A DNA stretch of 64,000 nucleotides from Pichia kudriavzevii (GCF_003054445.1 NC_042508.1:2356001-2420000); one strand, 5' to 3'; positions 1-9,713 are shown, counted from the stretch's first letter. Notes: generated by a model from the letters alone, not told the origin. Numbers and translations are program-made.

Positions 1-1280
1 AATGAGCTAAAATGACTTTGAAATTTGCTTTCAGGTATGAGCTCCTTAGTAATTGGACAAAGCAGCAGTTTCTCATTGTGGGCTGGATGGACATTTGTAC
101 TATCTCCCCCGCCATATCTTCTTTTTAACAACCTCGATTCTCCGGCAGCCTTTAATTTCACTCCCCTGGGCACTTTTCTTTGAGGTTTCATCGTTGAAGT
201 TTCACTCTCTGCTCTTGGTGATGGAGTAGCAGTTACAGTTTTCTCATCTGAAACTGTCTCAATATCTGTGTTTTCATCATCTTCAGTTTCATTGTCTCCT
301 GTGTTTTCATAACGTGGTAGCTCTCCATCATCATCTTCACCCTCTATAATTTCACGTCCTTCATTCACCAAATTGTCCTCTTCGCCATCAGAGTCTTGAT
401 TTATATCATGTAGTTGATCAAAGATACTAACTTCTTTTTCCACTAATGATCTGTACTCTAAATCGGCTTTGTTTAAAGGGCGGCTCAACTGGGAAATTTC
501 GTCAATTTGGGTAAAATGAACAGTTTCGACAACCTCAAAGTCTAACCAATCGATACTTTCAAATGCCATCTTCTCCTTTTCTTCTTGTTTTTTTAACCTT
601 TTACTAAGGGATGCCTCCTTCTGATAATATTCAGCGGCGTTAAAACATGTATTAAGGAATTTTTCTCGATTGAAATCTTCACTGTATTTTGAGATAATCG
701 CCTCCTTGTTAGTATAAATTAATCTGTAAATATTCATATATTTTACAAATATATGATGCATGGAATGAGATGAGTTGAGAAACAAAAACTGAGACTTTAA
801 TTGGCTATTATTTAATACATGTTTCCTAAAATCGTTAAAAATTTTATCACCATTGACAACTGCAAACTGTGCCACTAGCTTTATTACCTTTAAATCGATA
901 TCTGAAATCCCGTCTTCTTTATAGATCAGATCATCATTTTCTTGTTCAACAAATTGATAAGATGAAGGCTCACCGAGAGGAAGTTTCTCTTCGATTTGTT
1001 CAGTTGTATCTTCACAGGCTGTCTCTTTAGTCTTTTTTTTGCTTAATATTTCTGGTATTTTACCTGTAGTACGAAGTGATTCCAGTGCAAACTGATAGTA
1101 TCCATGGTACGGGTCTTCGACGTTTAAAAAAACAAACTTCGGATTATTATTTTCCTTAGCTCTGATTTTATTCTCAAATGCAATACCATTTTTGTTTACA
1201 TATACAGCCGTCTTCCCAATTAGAGTTCTGACCTCAGCAGGGGGGACTATAATATTGAGTGATTGGGTTTTTGCCTCCAT
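1..1280 (-). CDS. PRP21: PRP21 / SF3A1-like splicing factor, 3' end beyond window
   Basis: Reading the minus strand from the ATG at 1280 gives an open frame of about 426 codons that runs off the left edge, so the C-terminus is missing. Residues about 15-62 form a SURP domain (LIGKTAVYVNKNG, then NNPKFVFLN and DPYHGYY), and about 130-185 form a second SURP domain. An acidic stretch follows, then a CPITKELIPESKF segment typical of SF3A1/Prp21 proteins. The family is the large subunit of SF3a, which joins the U2 snRNP during prespliceosome assembly in the nucleus; the paired SURP domains bind the SF3a60/Prp9 partner. Identity rests on the ordered SURP pair plus the CPITKE segment. The gene is divergent from the small gene at 1467, with about 185 bp between their starts. 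Confidence 0.85.
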   Translation of the reverse strand, partial: MEAKTQSLNIIVPPAEVRTLIGKTAVYVNKNGIAFENKIRAKENNNPKFVFLNVEDPYHGYYQFALESLRTTGKIPEILSKKKTKETACEDTTEQIEEKLPLGEPSSYQFVEQENDDLIYKEDGISDIDLKVIKLVAQFAVVNGDKIFNDFRKHVLNNSQLKSQFLFLNSSHSMHHIFVKYMNIYRLIYTNKEAIISKYSEDFNREKFLNTCFNAAEYYQKEASLSKRLKKQEEKEKMAFESIDWLDFEVVETVHFTQIDEISQLSRPLNKADLEYRSLVEKEVSIFDQLHDINQDSDGEEDNLVNEGREIIEGEDDDGELPRYENTGDNETEDDENTDIETVSDEKTVTATPSPRAESETSTMKPQRKVPRGVKLKAAGESRLLKRRYGGGDSTNVHPAHNEKLLLCPITKELIPESKFQSHFSS

Positions 1281-1466
1281 GGTATTGGTCTAGTTTCCAC
1301 TCTAATGTAGACGTTTTGTCTTGTATTTATCAGCTAGTATATTAAAAAAAATATCCAGTACACGAAGTTCAATGCGACTAAAAAAAACATGAATTTTGAT
1401 GTCACACTTTTCCATATTGATTGATTATAAAATCTTGTTCTCACTAAATCTGCTAGTTCCATTCAA

Positions 1467-1805
1467 ATGAAAAGGACCAACGACGCAGATAATTGTCAGT
1501 TCCATAAATTCTTCGATGATGAAGATCTGCAGTATATCATTCGTGAAAGAAACATGAGAATACAAAAAATCAGAAAAGAGTATGATCAGCTAGTGAAAGA
1601 AATTGAAACATATTATCAGGATCAGTCTCATCTGTTATGTGATGATTTAATTAACCATACGAGGAAACAAATAGAATTGGTGATTCAAATTACAAACTCA
1701 AAAATCAATGCATACAAAAAAATCGCTCAGAACAAGTCAGGTTTCACATTCAAACAGAAAAAGGGTAGTACATTAAATATTGGGTTCTCATATTGTCGAC
1801 AATAG
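1467..1805 (+). CDS. Small charged coiled-coil protein, unknown function
   Basis: A 112-residue frame from a good ATG. I do not recognise the protein. The middle (about residues 20-95) is charged and has heptad-like spacing, suggesting a helical or coiled-coil protein; there is no signal peptide or membrane segment. It lies between divergent PRP21 and convergent COG1, and its last 56 bp overlap the COG1 3' end on the other strand. The amino-acid mix looks like a real protein rather than antisense noise, and the part before 1750 is not opposite any coding sequence. A small complex subunit such as a BLOC-1-like, kinetochore or spindle protein is possible, but nothing in the sequence decides this. 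Confidence 0.5.
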   Translation: MKRTNDADNCQFHKFFDDEDLQYIIRERNMRIQKIRKEYDQLVKEIETYYQDQSHLLCDDLINHTRKQIELVIQITNSKINAYKKIAQNKSGFTFKQKKGSTLNIGFSYCRQ

Positions 1806-4185
1806 CAGCTTCAATCTTTGCACAATACTCTGGATCGGAAAATATCGAATCTAACTTAACAAACTTATTGTCTATTGTGGGAACGTGTGGTAGTTCGTTA
1901 ATATTTATCAATGAACGAATAAATGTATAATCTGAAAATGCTAGAAGCAAAGAATCTCGGTTAACGGCTCCAGTTAACCCTTCCATCGACTCTTTTAAAG
2001 CGTCAATCAACTGATACAATATGGCTTTCCGTGCCCTCTCAAAGGAGGGTAACGAAAAATATTTGGAGTATCTTAAGCCGTTGAAGTTGGTAACATCGAA
2101 ACAAAGTTGAAGTAACAATGACGAAGCCTCTGTCGATGGTACAGTGGGGAATTTTTTATTATCAAATACGTCCCACAACAACATTTCAGGACAATTTGTT
2201 TCTTCGTTTTGGAACCTTTCAATAAATACTGTTTCAAACCGAGTTTTGTAACTTGTTTTGTAAATTGATTGAACTATGGTTTCAAAGCAATCCTCCAAAA
2301 GTGGCTCGATAAGGCATCCCAACTGAGGCTCTTCACCTAATGTGAAACCTACAGCCTTACTAAGTGTGTTGTAAATTTCCTTCAATTGGAGTTTTTGCTC
2401 TAGTTGTACTAAAACATGCACAATATAGAATATATTTTCGTTATTGACAGTACTAGAACCATTTTTGATGAGCTTCGAAAGTTCATCATAAAACCTATTG
2501 ATACATTGGCTAAGAATAGAGGCGCTTTCTTTAATTGAGTCACTTAATTGTATCTTTACTTTAGATGAAATTTTTCCCCAGTATTCATCATCATCAGTAT
2601 CATCTATCGAAAGAACAGGCTTCAAAATTTCAATACTCAGAGTATTCAGTAACTCAATGGAGCTTAAGATTGATTTTGTGTCCAATATAAAAACATCGAG
2701 CAGCTGAAGAGCTTCATCTGGCCCATTCCGGTGTCCCGATAAATCTATCAAAGAACTAACGGCAAAATCTATACTAAACTCATACAGTATGTTTTCTTTG
2801 GACTCTTTCATAATATTATTTATCAAACTACTGTCTCTGAAGGTTGAAACAACTCTGTCTTTGATTTTGTCAAACCCACTTAGTTGAATCCTGAGTTGTC
2901 TAATATAGAGATTGCCCCATTCATTGATAACTTGATCCACGATGTTACTGCTTCCAACCAATAAATCAGTCAGAGAAGTGAAATATTTGAATGAAATTAG
3001 TACATTCTGCAGTAAAAGAACTAAATCATTTAAATTTTCGCAAGATTTATGGAATTTAGAGGTTAAATTATTGAATATAAATGAGGCAACTTTATTTTTC
3101 CACTGCATGATGCTGTTTTCGTATGTATCTCTACTAAGTGTACCTATCTCGTAGTCAAAATCGTAAAGTAGAGTACTCACTTTTTTATTCGGCTCACTAT
3201 CTTGAATGGGTCTAAGCCATTTGACCCATTTTCTAAAAGAGGTCTGGCAAATCCAATCTGAATTACTAGTTGTGGTTTGCAATTTAGCTATTAAAACAGG
3301 AATTCTTGATTTGAAAGCATCGACATACTCCAAAGTCATATATACATATTTCAAAATCTCTTTCAATGGGAGGGCAGTACCTGCAATGTCAGTTAAAAAT
3401 TCTAATCTAGCATTTAATATCCAATCAATTGACTCCTGTAAACTCACTCTATTGGATATCATATAGGAAATAGACAAATTTACGAAAAAGTCTGAGTCGG
3501 ACTCATGATTGATCCTTGTCAAGTGATTCTTTATTAGGTTGGTAAATTCTTGAAGTAACTGTTTGTATTTAATAATAGCAAACGAATCCCTATGTATCGA
3601 CATTTCGGTTTTGAAAAAATAGTGGATCAAGTAAATTTGTTTGGCAACAGTCACAAGTTCGTCCGACATTTTTTTTGGTATGGTTTGACTAAAGTCGTTA
3701 TCATAATCTTTTAATTTGGTACTTAGGTCTGAACAATCTCTCGTTGAAGACTCATGCTTAGATACCTCCGTAGCTATTTTATGTTTCAAGATCATTAAAG
3801 TGTAATTTAAATCATGAACGATGTTGCCCAATACTTTTGGTCTATTTAAACTCTGTGTTTTCCTGATATTTTCTTGGCTGATTGATTGATTGAAGGTTGA
3901 TAAATTAGATAGCTTTTTAGAATTGTAATCAGAGTCCGCAAAGGCTAAATCCATCAGCAGGTCATTTGTAGAGCGTGTAACACCGTTCATTTGAATAATA
4001 TCATCTGCAACATGTAACAAATCTCTATACTTATTTCCAACAAGTAATTTCAAACGTTGTTTCTTCGACGTAATATCGTCTGACAAGTTAGAAATGATCT
4101 GTCTCACATCCTCAATTGAATAAGTTTCAAACAGATCATCTGCAGTTTTACCTTCCACAACTTCTGTGGTCACTTGAGTTGCCAT
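1750..4185 (-). CDS. COG1: Conserved oligomeric Golgi complex subunit 1
   Basis: An 811-residue protein. The N-terminal stretch at residues about 15-80 (DLFETYSIEDVRQIISNL, then KKQRLKLLVGNKYRDLL and ADDIIQM) is the characteristic start of COG1/LdlB proteins: a short helix pair followed by a region that joins the other lobe-A subunits. The rest is an all-helical tethering-subunit rod without transmembrane segments. COG is a peripheral Golgi tether for retrograde vesicles that recycle glycosylation enzymes. The length is between yeast Cog1 (about 400) and the animal protein (about 980). The start is the first ATG, directly before the conserved N-terminus. The 3' end overlaps the convergent small gene. 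Other helical tether families such as Vps51 share the N-terminal motif, but the GNKYRDLL signature favours COG1. Confidence 0.78.
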   Translation of the reverse strand: MATQVTTEVVEGKTADDLFETYSIEDVRQIISNLSDDITSKKQRLKLLVGNKYRDLLHVADDIIQMNGVTRSTNDLLMDLAFADSDYNSKKLSNLSTFNQSISQENIRKTQSLNRPKVLGNIVHDLNYTLMILKHKIATEVSKHESSTRDCSDLSTKLKDYDNDFSQTIPKKMSDELVTVAKQIYLIHYFFKTEMSIHRDSFAIIKYKQLLQEFTNLIKNHLTRINHESDSDFFVNLSISYMISNRVSLQESIDWILNARLEFLTDIAGTALPLKEILKYVYMTLEYVDAFKSRIPVLIAKLQTTTSNSDWICQTSFRKWVKWLRPIQDSEPNKKVSTLLYDFDYEIGTLSRDTYENSIMQWKNKVASFIFNNLTSKFHKSCENLNDLVLLLQNVLISFKYFTSLTDLLVGSSNIVDQVINEWGNLYIRQLRIQLSGFDKIKDRVVSTFRDSSLINNIMKESKENILYEFSIDFAVSSLIDLSGHRNGPDEALQLLDVFILDTKSILSSIELLNTLSIEILKPVLSIDDTDDDEYWGKISSKVKIQLSDSIKESASILSQCINRFYDELSKLIKNGSSTVNNENIFYIVHVLVQLEQKLQLKEIYNTLSKAVGFTLGEEPQLGCLIEPLLEDCFETIVQSIYKTSYKTRFETVFIERFQNEETNCPEMLLWDVFDNKKFPTVPSTEASSLLLQLCFDVTNFNGLRYSKYFSLPSFERARKAILYQLIDALKESMEGLTGAVNRDSLLLAFSDYTFIRSLININELPHVPTIDNKFVKLDSIFSDPEYCAKIEAAIVDNMRTQYLMYYPFSV

Positions 4186-4340
4186 TGGTTCTCAGATTAT
4201 TTAATATTTTGCTTTAGGAATTAAGGGTACGAAGGAGAAACATCCTTTCTGCCTCAAAATTTAAGGAATTTAAAACCTCGACATGATTTCTCAACAGAAA
4301 ACTGTTTAAAGAATATTTTGATTGTTGTGAAAGATTTGAA

Positions 4341-4361
4341 ATATATATATATATATATATA
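4341..4361. repeat. AT dinucleotide microsatellite
   Basis: A pure alternating A/T run of 21 bases in the gap between the COG1 start (4185) and the U2AF stop (4423). It lies about 155 bp upstream of the COG1 ATG and could act as a nucleosome-poor promoter element, but is most simply a microsatellite. Confidence 0.9.
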
Positions 4362-4422
4362 CCTATATTATATTCCAAAAGAAACAAACAGTATGATTTA
4401 TATACTATACATAAAATGGAAA

Positions 4423-5103
4423 CTATTCTACAGATTCTAGAGATTTATAATATGCACGTTGACTAGCATTCAACATTTTGACTAGAGATGGTTCAATATT
4501 TCGAGCATGGATGAGATTACATTGGTCGCCACGTTCACACCGGCGACCATTTGCATAATCTTTGCATATAGCATCATCGATAAATTTGACAGGGGATAAG
4601 TCGCAGAAAATAGGTTTCCCATTGTACCATCGGTCGTTACATTCAGCAAAACACTTAGCAGCGCTTCTTTCACTCTTAAACTTGACTAAAACATTACCTC
4701 CCAAATGTAAATTATAGTTACCACATATCACTATAGCAGACACTTCTCCGAATTTTATTGATAATTCTACAAACAAATCTTGGTACAATCTGTTGGCCTC
4801 TTGCCTCAATTTTTCCTCGTCAATCTCCGGGTTAAGTGTCACAAATTCACCATTTTTTCGGTTCTCTTCATCTCTTGATTTGTTGTAGTAAGTTCTCACA
4901 GGGTTATTGTATATTTTCCAAAACATAACTGTCTTTGACCTCAATGGTCTATTGTGTAGTTTTGCACATTTACTACCATGTCTACAAGCCCCAACGTTAT
5001 CCCAGAACTTGCACGAAGCGGCAGCATATTTATCAACCCTTCCAAACGGTCTATTGTATCGTCCTTCTGATGCAGCTGGTGTTTTAGGTAGAGAAGTACT
5101 CAT
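4423..5103 (-). CDS. U2AF small subunit (U2AF35/U2AF23 family)
   Basis: A 226-residue protein. It has two CCCH zinc fingers with exact C-x8-C-x5-C-x3-H spacing at about residues 31-50 and 180-199, flanking a U2AF-homology RRM (about 53-165). This is the standard layout of the U2AF small subunit, which reads the AG at 3' splice sites together with the large subunit. In the first finger the residue just after the third cysteine is Ala47; in human U2AF1 and S. pombe U2AF23 this position is the RNA-contacting serine (Ser34 in human). The Arg/Ser-rich tail of animal proteins is absent. S. cerevisiae lacks this protein, so the gene is informative about lineage. It is the minus-strand neighbour of COG1 with a 237-bp gap. 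Confidence 0.9.
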   Translation of the reverse strand: MSTSLPKTPAASEGRYNRPFGRVDKYAAASCKFWDNVGACRHGSKCAKLHNRPLRSKTVMFWKIYNNPVRTYYNKSRDEENRKNGEFVTLNPEIDEEKLRQEANRLYQDLFVELSIKFGEVSAIVICGNYNLHLGGNVLVKFKSERSAAKCFAECNDRWYNGKPIFCDLSPVKFIDDAICKDYANGRRCERGDQCNLIHARNIEPSLVKMLNASQRAYYKSLESVE

Positions 5104-5524
5104 TTCTCACTGTTGCTTGAAGCTTCATTCAAGTTTAAAACACAACTAGTTGGAGTATGATGGAAATGTTAAACATACAGACTGATCCATGTTGAACAGC
5201 GAAATTTTTTTTTCTTTTGCCTTTGAGCTAAATTATAAGCTTATATAATAAACAAACGTTCTTTTATTTTTGTATGTTAAATACCTAACATAAACCCGTG
5301 AGAAAAATCGAATATAAAAGATGCATACCAGATGGGGGAAGAAGAGAAGCCGTAAAGAAGAAAGGGGCAATTAATACTTCTGTGTTTTATTTTTATACCT
5401 TTAAAAAAATGTAACCGTTGTAGTGTAAACCTTGAATAAAAACCGAAGATCCGTGATATATTTTTGTGTGTCGTAAACCTTTTCTATTTTGATTGACTGT
5501 CAAAGTAACTTAGCAATTTGATCA
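5104..5524. other. Intergenic: U2AF promoter and PHO84-type 3' flank
   Basis: 421 bp between the U2AF start and the stop of the first phosphate transporter, both on the minus strand. It is AT-rich with poly-T and poly-A runs (for example 5206-5215). I see no CACGTG, tRNA, snoRNA signature or convincing ORF. It must hold the U2AF promoter and the transporter terminator. Confidence 0.7.
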
Positions 5525-7189
5525 TTACACAGTAGATTCGGTATGACCAGAAGAGCCGACTTCTATATCACCCTTTGCAGGTCTTTTTGAATAGTCAATT
5601 TCACCATGTAACTCTTCGGCTAGTTGCTCCAATGTTTTCCTCTTCGTTTCTGGAATACATAATGATGTGAAGATACCAAGTAACATGAATAATGCAAAGA
5701 TTTCCATGACATGATTCAACCAACAACCTTTTGGTAAGCCCTTAGCTGCACAACCGTGATCTTTCAAAGTACCAATACAAGATTGAGCAATAATTGCTCC
5801 AATCTTACCACTAGCTGCCGACATACCATGCGCAGTTGATCTATATCTGGTCGGATAACATTCACCTGGAACAATAAAAGTTGTTGTATTTGGACCAAAG
5901 TTTTGGAAAAACTGTGCGACAATGTAAAGACCTAATCTACCACCGGATCCCAGCTTATCATAACCAAAACCAATACCACAGAACAAAGCAGTTAGAATAA
6001 TAAACCCACCAATTTGAATTGGCTTTCTACCAATTGTATCAACAGTTGCAACAGTAAACCAATAACCTGGAATTGTACCTGCACAAACAAGAATCAAGTT
6101 ACCAACAGCTTGATTCTTTAGTGACATATAGATATTGTCAGAGTTTGCAAAACCAATACTTTCTAAAATAGAAGCGGTATTTAAACCTAAACCATAATAT
6201 GCCACATCCAACATAAACCACGAACCAGCAGTACCAATCAAAATCTTACCATGTTTCCACTGTTTGAAATGGTTATAGAAATCGGACCAAGACGCAACGG
6301 CTGGAGCCTCTTGTTCATCTTCATTCTTTTCGACCTGTCTAGTTTCAGGGTTCTTTAAATCAACTTCTTGGAGCGATCCAGAATCTCCATCTTCCGCCTC
6401 CATATTGTTTAATTGATATCTAGGCGACTCAGGTATAGTCAATCTGAAATATAATGCAGCCATACCTGGAACAGCACCAAAACCAATAACAATTCTCCAA
6501 ATTTGATCACAAGCTCTCATACAGGTGTGATCACAGTTTTCAACTCCGTTGATATTTAGTTCGTTCTTATACGCCGCTACACAAACCGCCGTAACGACAC
6601 CTGCAAGAAATTGACCCCAACCTTGATTAGCAAACACGGCACCCATAATTGCACCTCTCCATTTGGTGATTGCGAACTCAGACGTAATAATTGAGGAAAG
6701 AGGGTAATCTGCACCAATACCAATACCCATCAATATCCTATAAACAGTTAACAACGCAGGGAAAGAGATAGCTGGAGAATGACCTGTAGTACATTGTAGA
6801 ATTGTTGCACCAATCATAATCATCAACTCAATACCATAAATTGAACCTCTACCCAATAAATCTGCCAAGTAACCAAATCCCAGCTGACCGATAACTGTAC
6901 CCACAGAAGTTGAGACCTTGATCAAAGTCTCGGTAGATGAAGGCATATTTCCATTCCAATATACATAGGCCATATAGGATACACCCAAATTGACCGAGAA
7001 GATATCATAGGCATCGGTTAAGAAACCGACACCACCTACCATGATTGTTCTAACATGGTACCAACCAAAGGATGCATTGTCGATCGCTTCCAAAGCCAGT
7101 CTCTTTCTTTCAAGTGGATCTTCAATATGGGCGTAATCATTAACGAAATTGTGAAAGGCAGCATTACCGCCGGATGTCTTCTTTGCCAT
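5525..7189 (-). CDS. PHO84: High-affinity inorganic phosphate:H+ symporter, copy A
   Basis: A 554-residue major facilitator of the phosphate:H+ symporter family. It has about 12 hydrophobic segments split by a long charged loop (about residues 255-310). The signature GIGIGADYPLSS occurs at about 157-168; Asp161 matches the transport aspartate of yeast Pho84 (Asp178). The second half carries VDTIGRKP and PGECYPTRYRSTAHG. A short tail ends SSGHTESTV. It works at the plasma membrane to take up phosphate. The ATG precedes the conserved GGNAAFHNFVNDYAHIEDPL start found in both copies. It is in direct tandem with copy B (596 bp apart), and the two are similar along their full length. Its upstream region lacks CACGTG sites, unlike copy B. 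Which copy is the functional orthologue cannot be told from sequence alone. Confidence 0.9.
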   Translation of the reverse strand: MAKKTSGGNAAFHNFVNDYAHIEDPLERKRLALEAIDNASFGWYHVRTIMVGGVGFLTDAYDIFSVNLGVSYMAYVYWNGNMPSSTETLIKVSTSVGTVIGQLGFGYLADLLGRGSIYGIELMIMIGATILQCTTGHSPAISFPALLTVYRILMGIGIGADYPLSSIITSEFAITKWRGAIMGAVFANQGWGQFLAGVVTAVCVAAYKNELNINGVENCDHTCMRACDQIWRIVIGFGAVPGMAALYFRLTIPESPRYQLNNMEAEDGDSGSLQEVDLKNPETRQVEKNEDEQEAPAVASWSDFYNHFKQWKHGKILIGTAGSWFMLDVAYYGLGLNTASILESIGFANSDNIYMSLKNQAVGNLILVCAGTIPGYWFTVATVDTIGRKPIQIGGFIILTALFCGIGFGYDKLGSGGRLGLYIVAQFFQNFGPNTTTFIVPGECYPTRYRSTAHGMSAASGKIGAIIAQSCIGTLKDHGCAAKGLPKGCWLNHVMEIFALFMLLGIFTSLCIPETKRKTLEQLAEELHGEIDYSKRPAKGDIEVGSSGHTESTV

Positions 7190-7785
7190 TCTTGTTGTAG
7201 TAGGGCAATGAATGTAGATAAATGTATAGAAGGAGTGTAGAAGCAGAGGAATAAGACAGAAGGAAGTACAGGAATAAAGGGAAGAAATGGAAGCAGGATC
7301 GGAACACTCTTAAGTTTAAAGAACAAGGAACATGTTTGCTTCTGGGAATTAAGGGAATTTGTACAAATGCGAAAATGACTGAAAATTTTTATATGACCGG
7401 AATCCCGAAATTAAACCTCATAAGGAAGAAAAAACCGTCCACTGCAAGTTGCCGAGCCGCACAATTGTGGATGCAGGCTTTTCTTTTTTTTTCCTCATCC
7501 TCTTTCTAATTTCTTTTCTTTTTTTTCCTTTCTTTTCTTGTCTTTTCTTTGCTTTTTTTAGTATAGGTTCTAATAAACGGCCAAGTTCTCTTTGATGGAA
7601 ATGTAAGGATTGATATTGAAAGTGAACTGAAAAATACTATTAAATTCTAAAAATTCATAGGTAAATATTAATTGTATAAGTGTGGGAAAGTGATTTTTTT
7701 TAAAGAAAAAAAAGGAAGCTAAAGTAGTAAAGTATTCTTGTTTGTGATATTAACATGAAGCTTAACAGGACAACAAATCAATTGT
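7190..7785. other. Intergenic between tandem phosphate transporters, with long pyrimidine tract
   Basis: 596 bp holding the promoter of copy A and the 3' flank of copy B. The stretch 7478-7560 is almost entirely T and C on the + strand, hence purine-rich in the sense direction of copy A. A GAGCCGC element lies at 7454-7460; its surrounding 11-mer recurs in opposite orientation upstream of copy B. No CACGTG is present. I found no gene here. Confidence 0.7.
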
Positions 7786-9501
7786 TCATGCCATGTTTGC
7801 AGTCTTCTCTTCGTCAATTGATGAGTTTGTAACATAGTTGAGGTTCTGTTTTAACTCACAATCACCGTGAACTTCTTCAGAAATTTGTTCCAAAGTTTTC
7901 CTCTTGGTTTCTGGAATACAAAGAGTAGTACCCATTCCTAATAACATAAACAATGCAAAGATTTCCATAACGTGATTCAACCAACAGCCACTAGCTAAAC
8001 CCTTTGCAGCACAACCTCTGTTTTGTAAGGTACCGATACAAGTTTGTGCAATAATAGCACCAATTTTACCACTTGCAGCTGATAAACCATGAGCAGTCGA
8101 TCTATATCTCGTAGGATAACATTCACCTGGAACGATAAAAGTGGTTGTATTTGGCCCAAAATTTTGGAAAAATTGACAGAGAATGTAAAGCGCCAATAAG
8201 CCACCTTCTGATAATTTATGGTAAGCAAACCCGATAATACAGAATAATACTGTAAGAATGGTAAACCCCCAAAATTGAACTGGCTTTCTACCAATTGTAT
8301 CAACAGTTGCCACGGAAAACCAATAACCAGGAATTGAACCAGCACAAACAAGAATCAAGTTACCAGCAGCTTGATTATATAGAGAATGGTAGATATTCTT
8401 AGATTTAGCAAAACCAATTGTTTTCAAAATGTTCGCCGAATTCAAACCTAATCCATAGAATGCAACATCTAGCATAAACCAAGAACCAGCTGTACCTAAT
8501 AAAACCTTACCATATCTCCATTGAGAAAAATGTGCCCAAAAATCTTTAAAGGAAGCCTTTGGAGGAGCATAATTTTCAAGTACGTTCTTATCTTCATGTT
8601 CAGCAAGATATTCAATATCACCAACATCGGCATTACCATGTTTACCAGAGACAAACTTGCCTGCATCTGCAGTTGCCTTTTCCAATTCATTAGAGACATC
8701 AAAAGTATATCTTGGGGATTCTGGAATAGTCAATCTGAAATAAAGAGCAACTAAACCAGGAACAGCACCAAACCCAATTAAAATTCTCCACATTTGATCA
8801 TTTGCCTTACGACATGCAAAATCACATAAACTATTTGACTCGACATTAATTTGGGATTTGTAACCTGCAATTGAAATGATTGCAACAATACCGCCCAGTA
8901 ATTGGCCCCAACCTTGATTAGCAAAAACGGCAGCCATTATTGCACCTCTCCATTTTGTAGTTGCAAATTCAGATGTAATAATCGAAGATAATGGATAATC
9001 TCCACCAATACCAATACCCATAACAATTCTGTAAAAGGTCAAAATTGCAGGGAAATTAACACCTGGAGATTCACCAATGGAGCATTGTAAAACCGTGGCT
9101 GCAATCATAATGATTAATTCCACACCATAGATTGCCTTACGACCAACTAAATCCGCCAACATACCAAACCCAACTTGACCAATGACCGTACCAACAGAAG
9201 TAGAGACTTTTAAAAGAGTTTCAGTAGAAGAAGGAATCTTACCATTAAAGTAGACATTGGCAATCATTGGGATTGCCATATTAATGGCAAAAATATCATA
9301 AGAGTCAGTTAAAAACCCAACTCCGGCAACTGCAATTGCCCTTATATGATACCAACTGAATGAAGCATTGTCAATTTTCTCCAAGGCCAATCTCTTTCTT
9401 TCGAGTGGGTCCTCAATGTCTGCGAAATCGTTGATAAAGTTATGAAACGCAGCATTACCACCAGCTGTTTTATACTGTGTTGTTTGGTGTTCGATTGACA
9501 T
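7786..9501 (-). CDS. PHO84: High-affinity inorganic phosphate:H+ symporter, copy B
   Basis: A 571-residue paralogue of the preceding gene. I start it at the ATG at 9501 (MSIEHQTTQYKTAGGNAAFHN) because this places the conserved N-terminus right after a short leader; an open frame continues upstream to 9723 but has no in-frame ATG. It has the same MFS layout, with GIGIGGDYPLSS and Asp168 at the transport position, a long central loop (about residues 270-330), VDTIGRKP and PGECYPTRYRSTAHG. Loop and tail sequences differ from copy A, whereas membrane segments are very alike, so the duplication is not brand new. The upstream region contains three CACGTG boxes, the core site of the phosphate regulator Pho4, implying induction by phosphate starvation. 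The role is plasma-membrane phosphate uptake. Confidence 0.9.
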   Translation of the reverse strand: MSIEHQTTQYKTAGGNAAFHNFINDFADIEDPLERKRLALEKIDNASFSWYHIRAIAVAGVGFLTDSYDIFAINMAIPMIANVYFNGKIPSSTETLLKVSTSVGTVIGQVGFGMLADLVGRKAIYGVELIIMIAATVLQCSIGESPGVNFPAILTFYRIVMGIGIGGDYPLSSIITSEFATTKWRGAIMAAVFANQGWGQLLGGIVAIISIAGYKSQINVESNSLCDFACRKANDQMWRILIGFGAVPGLVALYFRLTIPESPRYTFDVSNELEKATADAGKFVSGKHGNADVGDIEYLAEHEDKNVLENYAPPKASFKDFWAHFSQWRYGKVLLGTAGSWFMLDVAFYGLGLNSANILKTIGFAKSKNIYHSLYNQAAGNLILVCAGSIPGYWFSVATVDTIGRKPVQFWGFTILTVLFCIIGFAYHKLSEGGLLALYILCQFFQNFGPNTTTFIVPGECYPTRYRSTAHGLSAASGKIGAIIAQTCIGTLQNRGCAAKGLASGCWLNHVMEIFALFMLLGMGTTLCIPETKRKTLEQISEEVHGDCELKQNLNYVTNSSIDEEKTANMA

Positions 9502-9670
9502 TGTAAGTCTTGTTTGAAGTAAAGTGGTGATGTCTGTTAAAAAAAAATACAAAAGGTGAAAAAACAAAAATAAAAGGAAATTCACACCGACTGTAAGTGA
9601 TTCAATTACAGGTGGATAATTACAGTTCTTATAGGGGAAAGGGAACCCACACAAATTGATACCAGACAAA

Positions 9671-9713
9671 ATACAATAAACGTCCAATACAATAAACGTC
9701 CAATACAATAAAC
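9671..9713. repeat. 16-bp tandem repeat, about 2.7 copies
   Basis: The unit ATACAATAAACGTCCA occurs twice exactly and a third time for 11 bases, with no mismatch. It is 170-212 bp upstream of the ATG of phosphate transporter copy B and so probably lies near its transcription start. The exact identity of the copies implies a recent slippage event. Confidence 0.95.
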
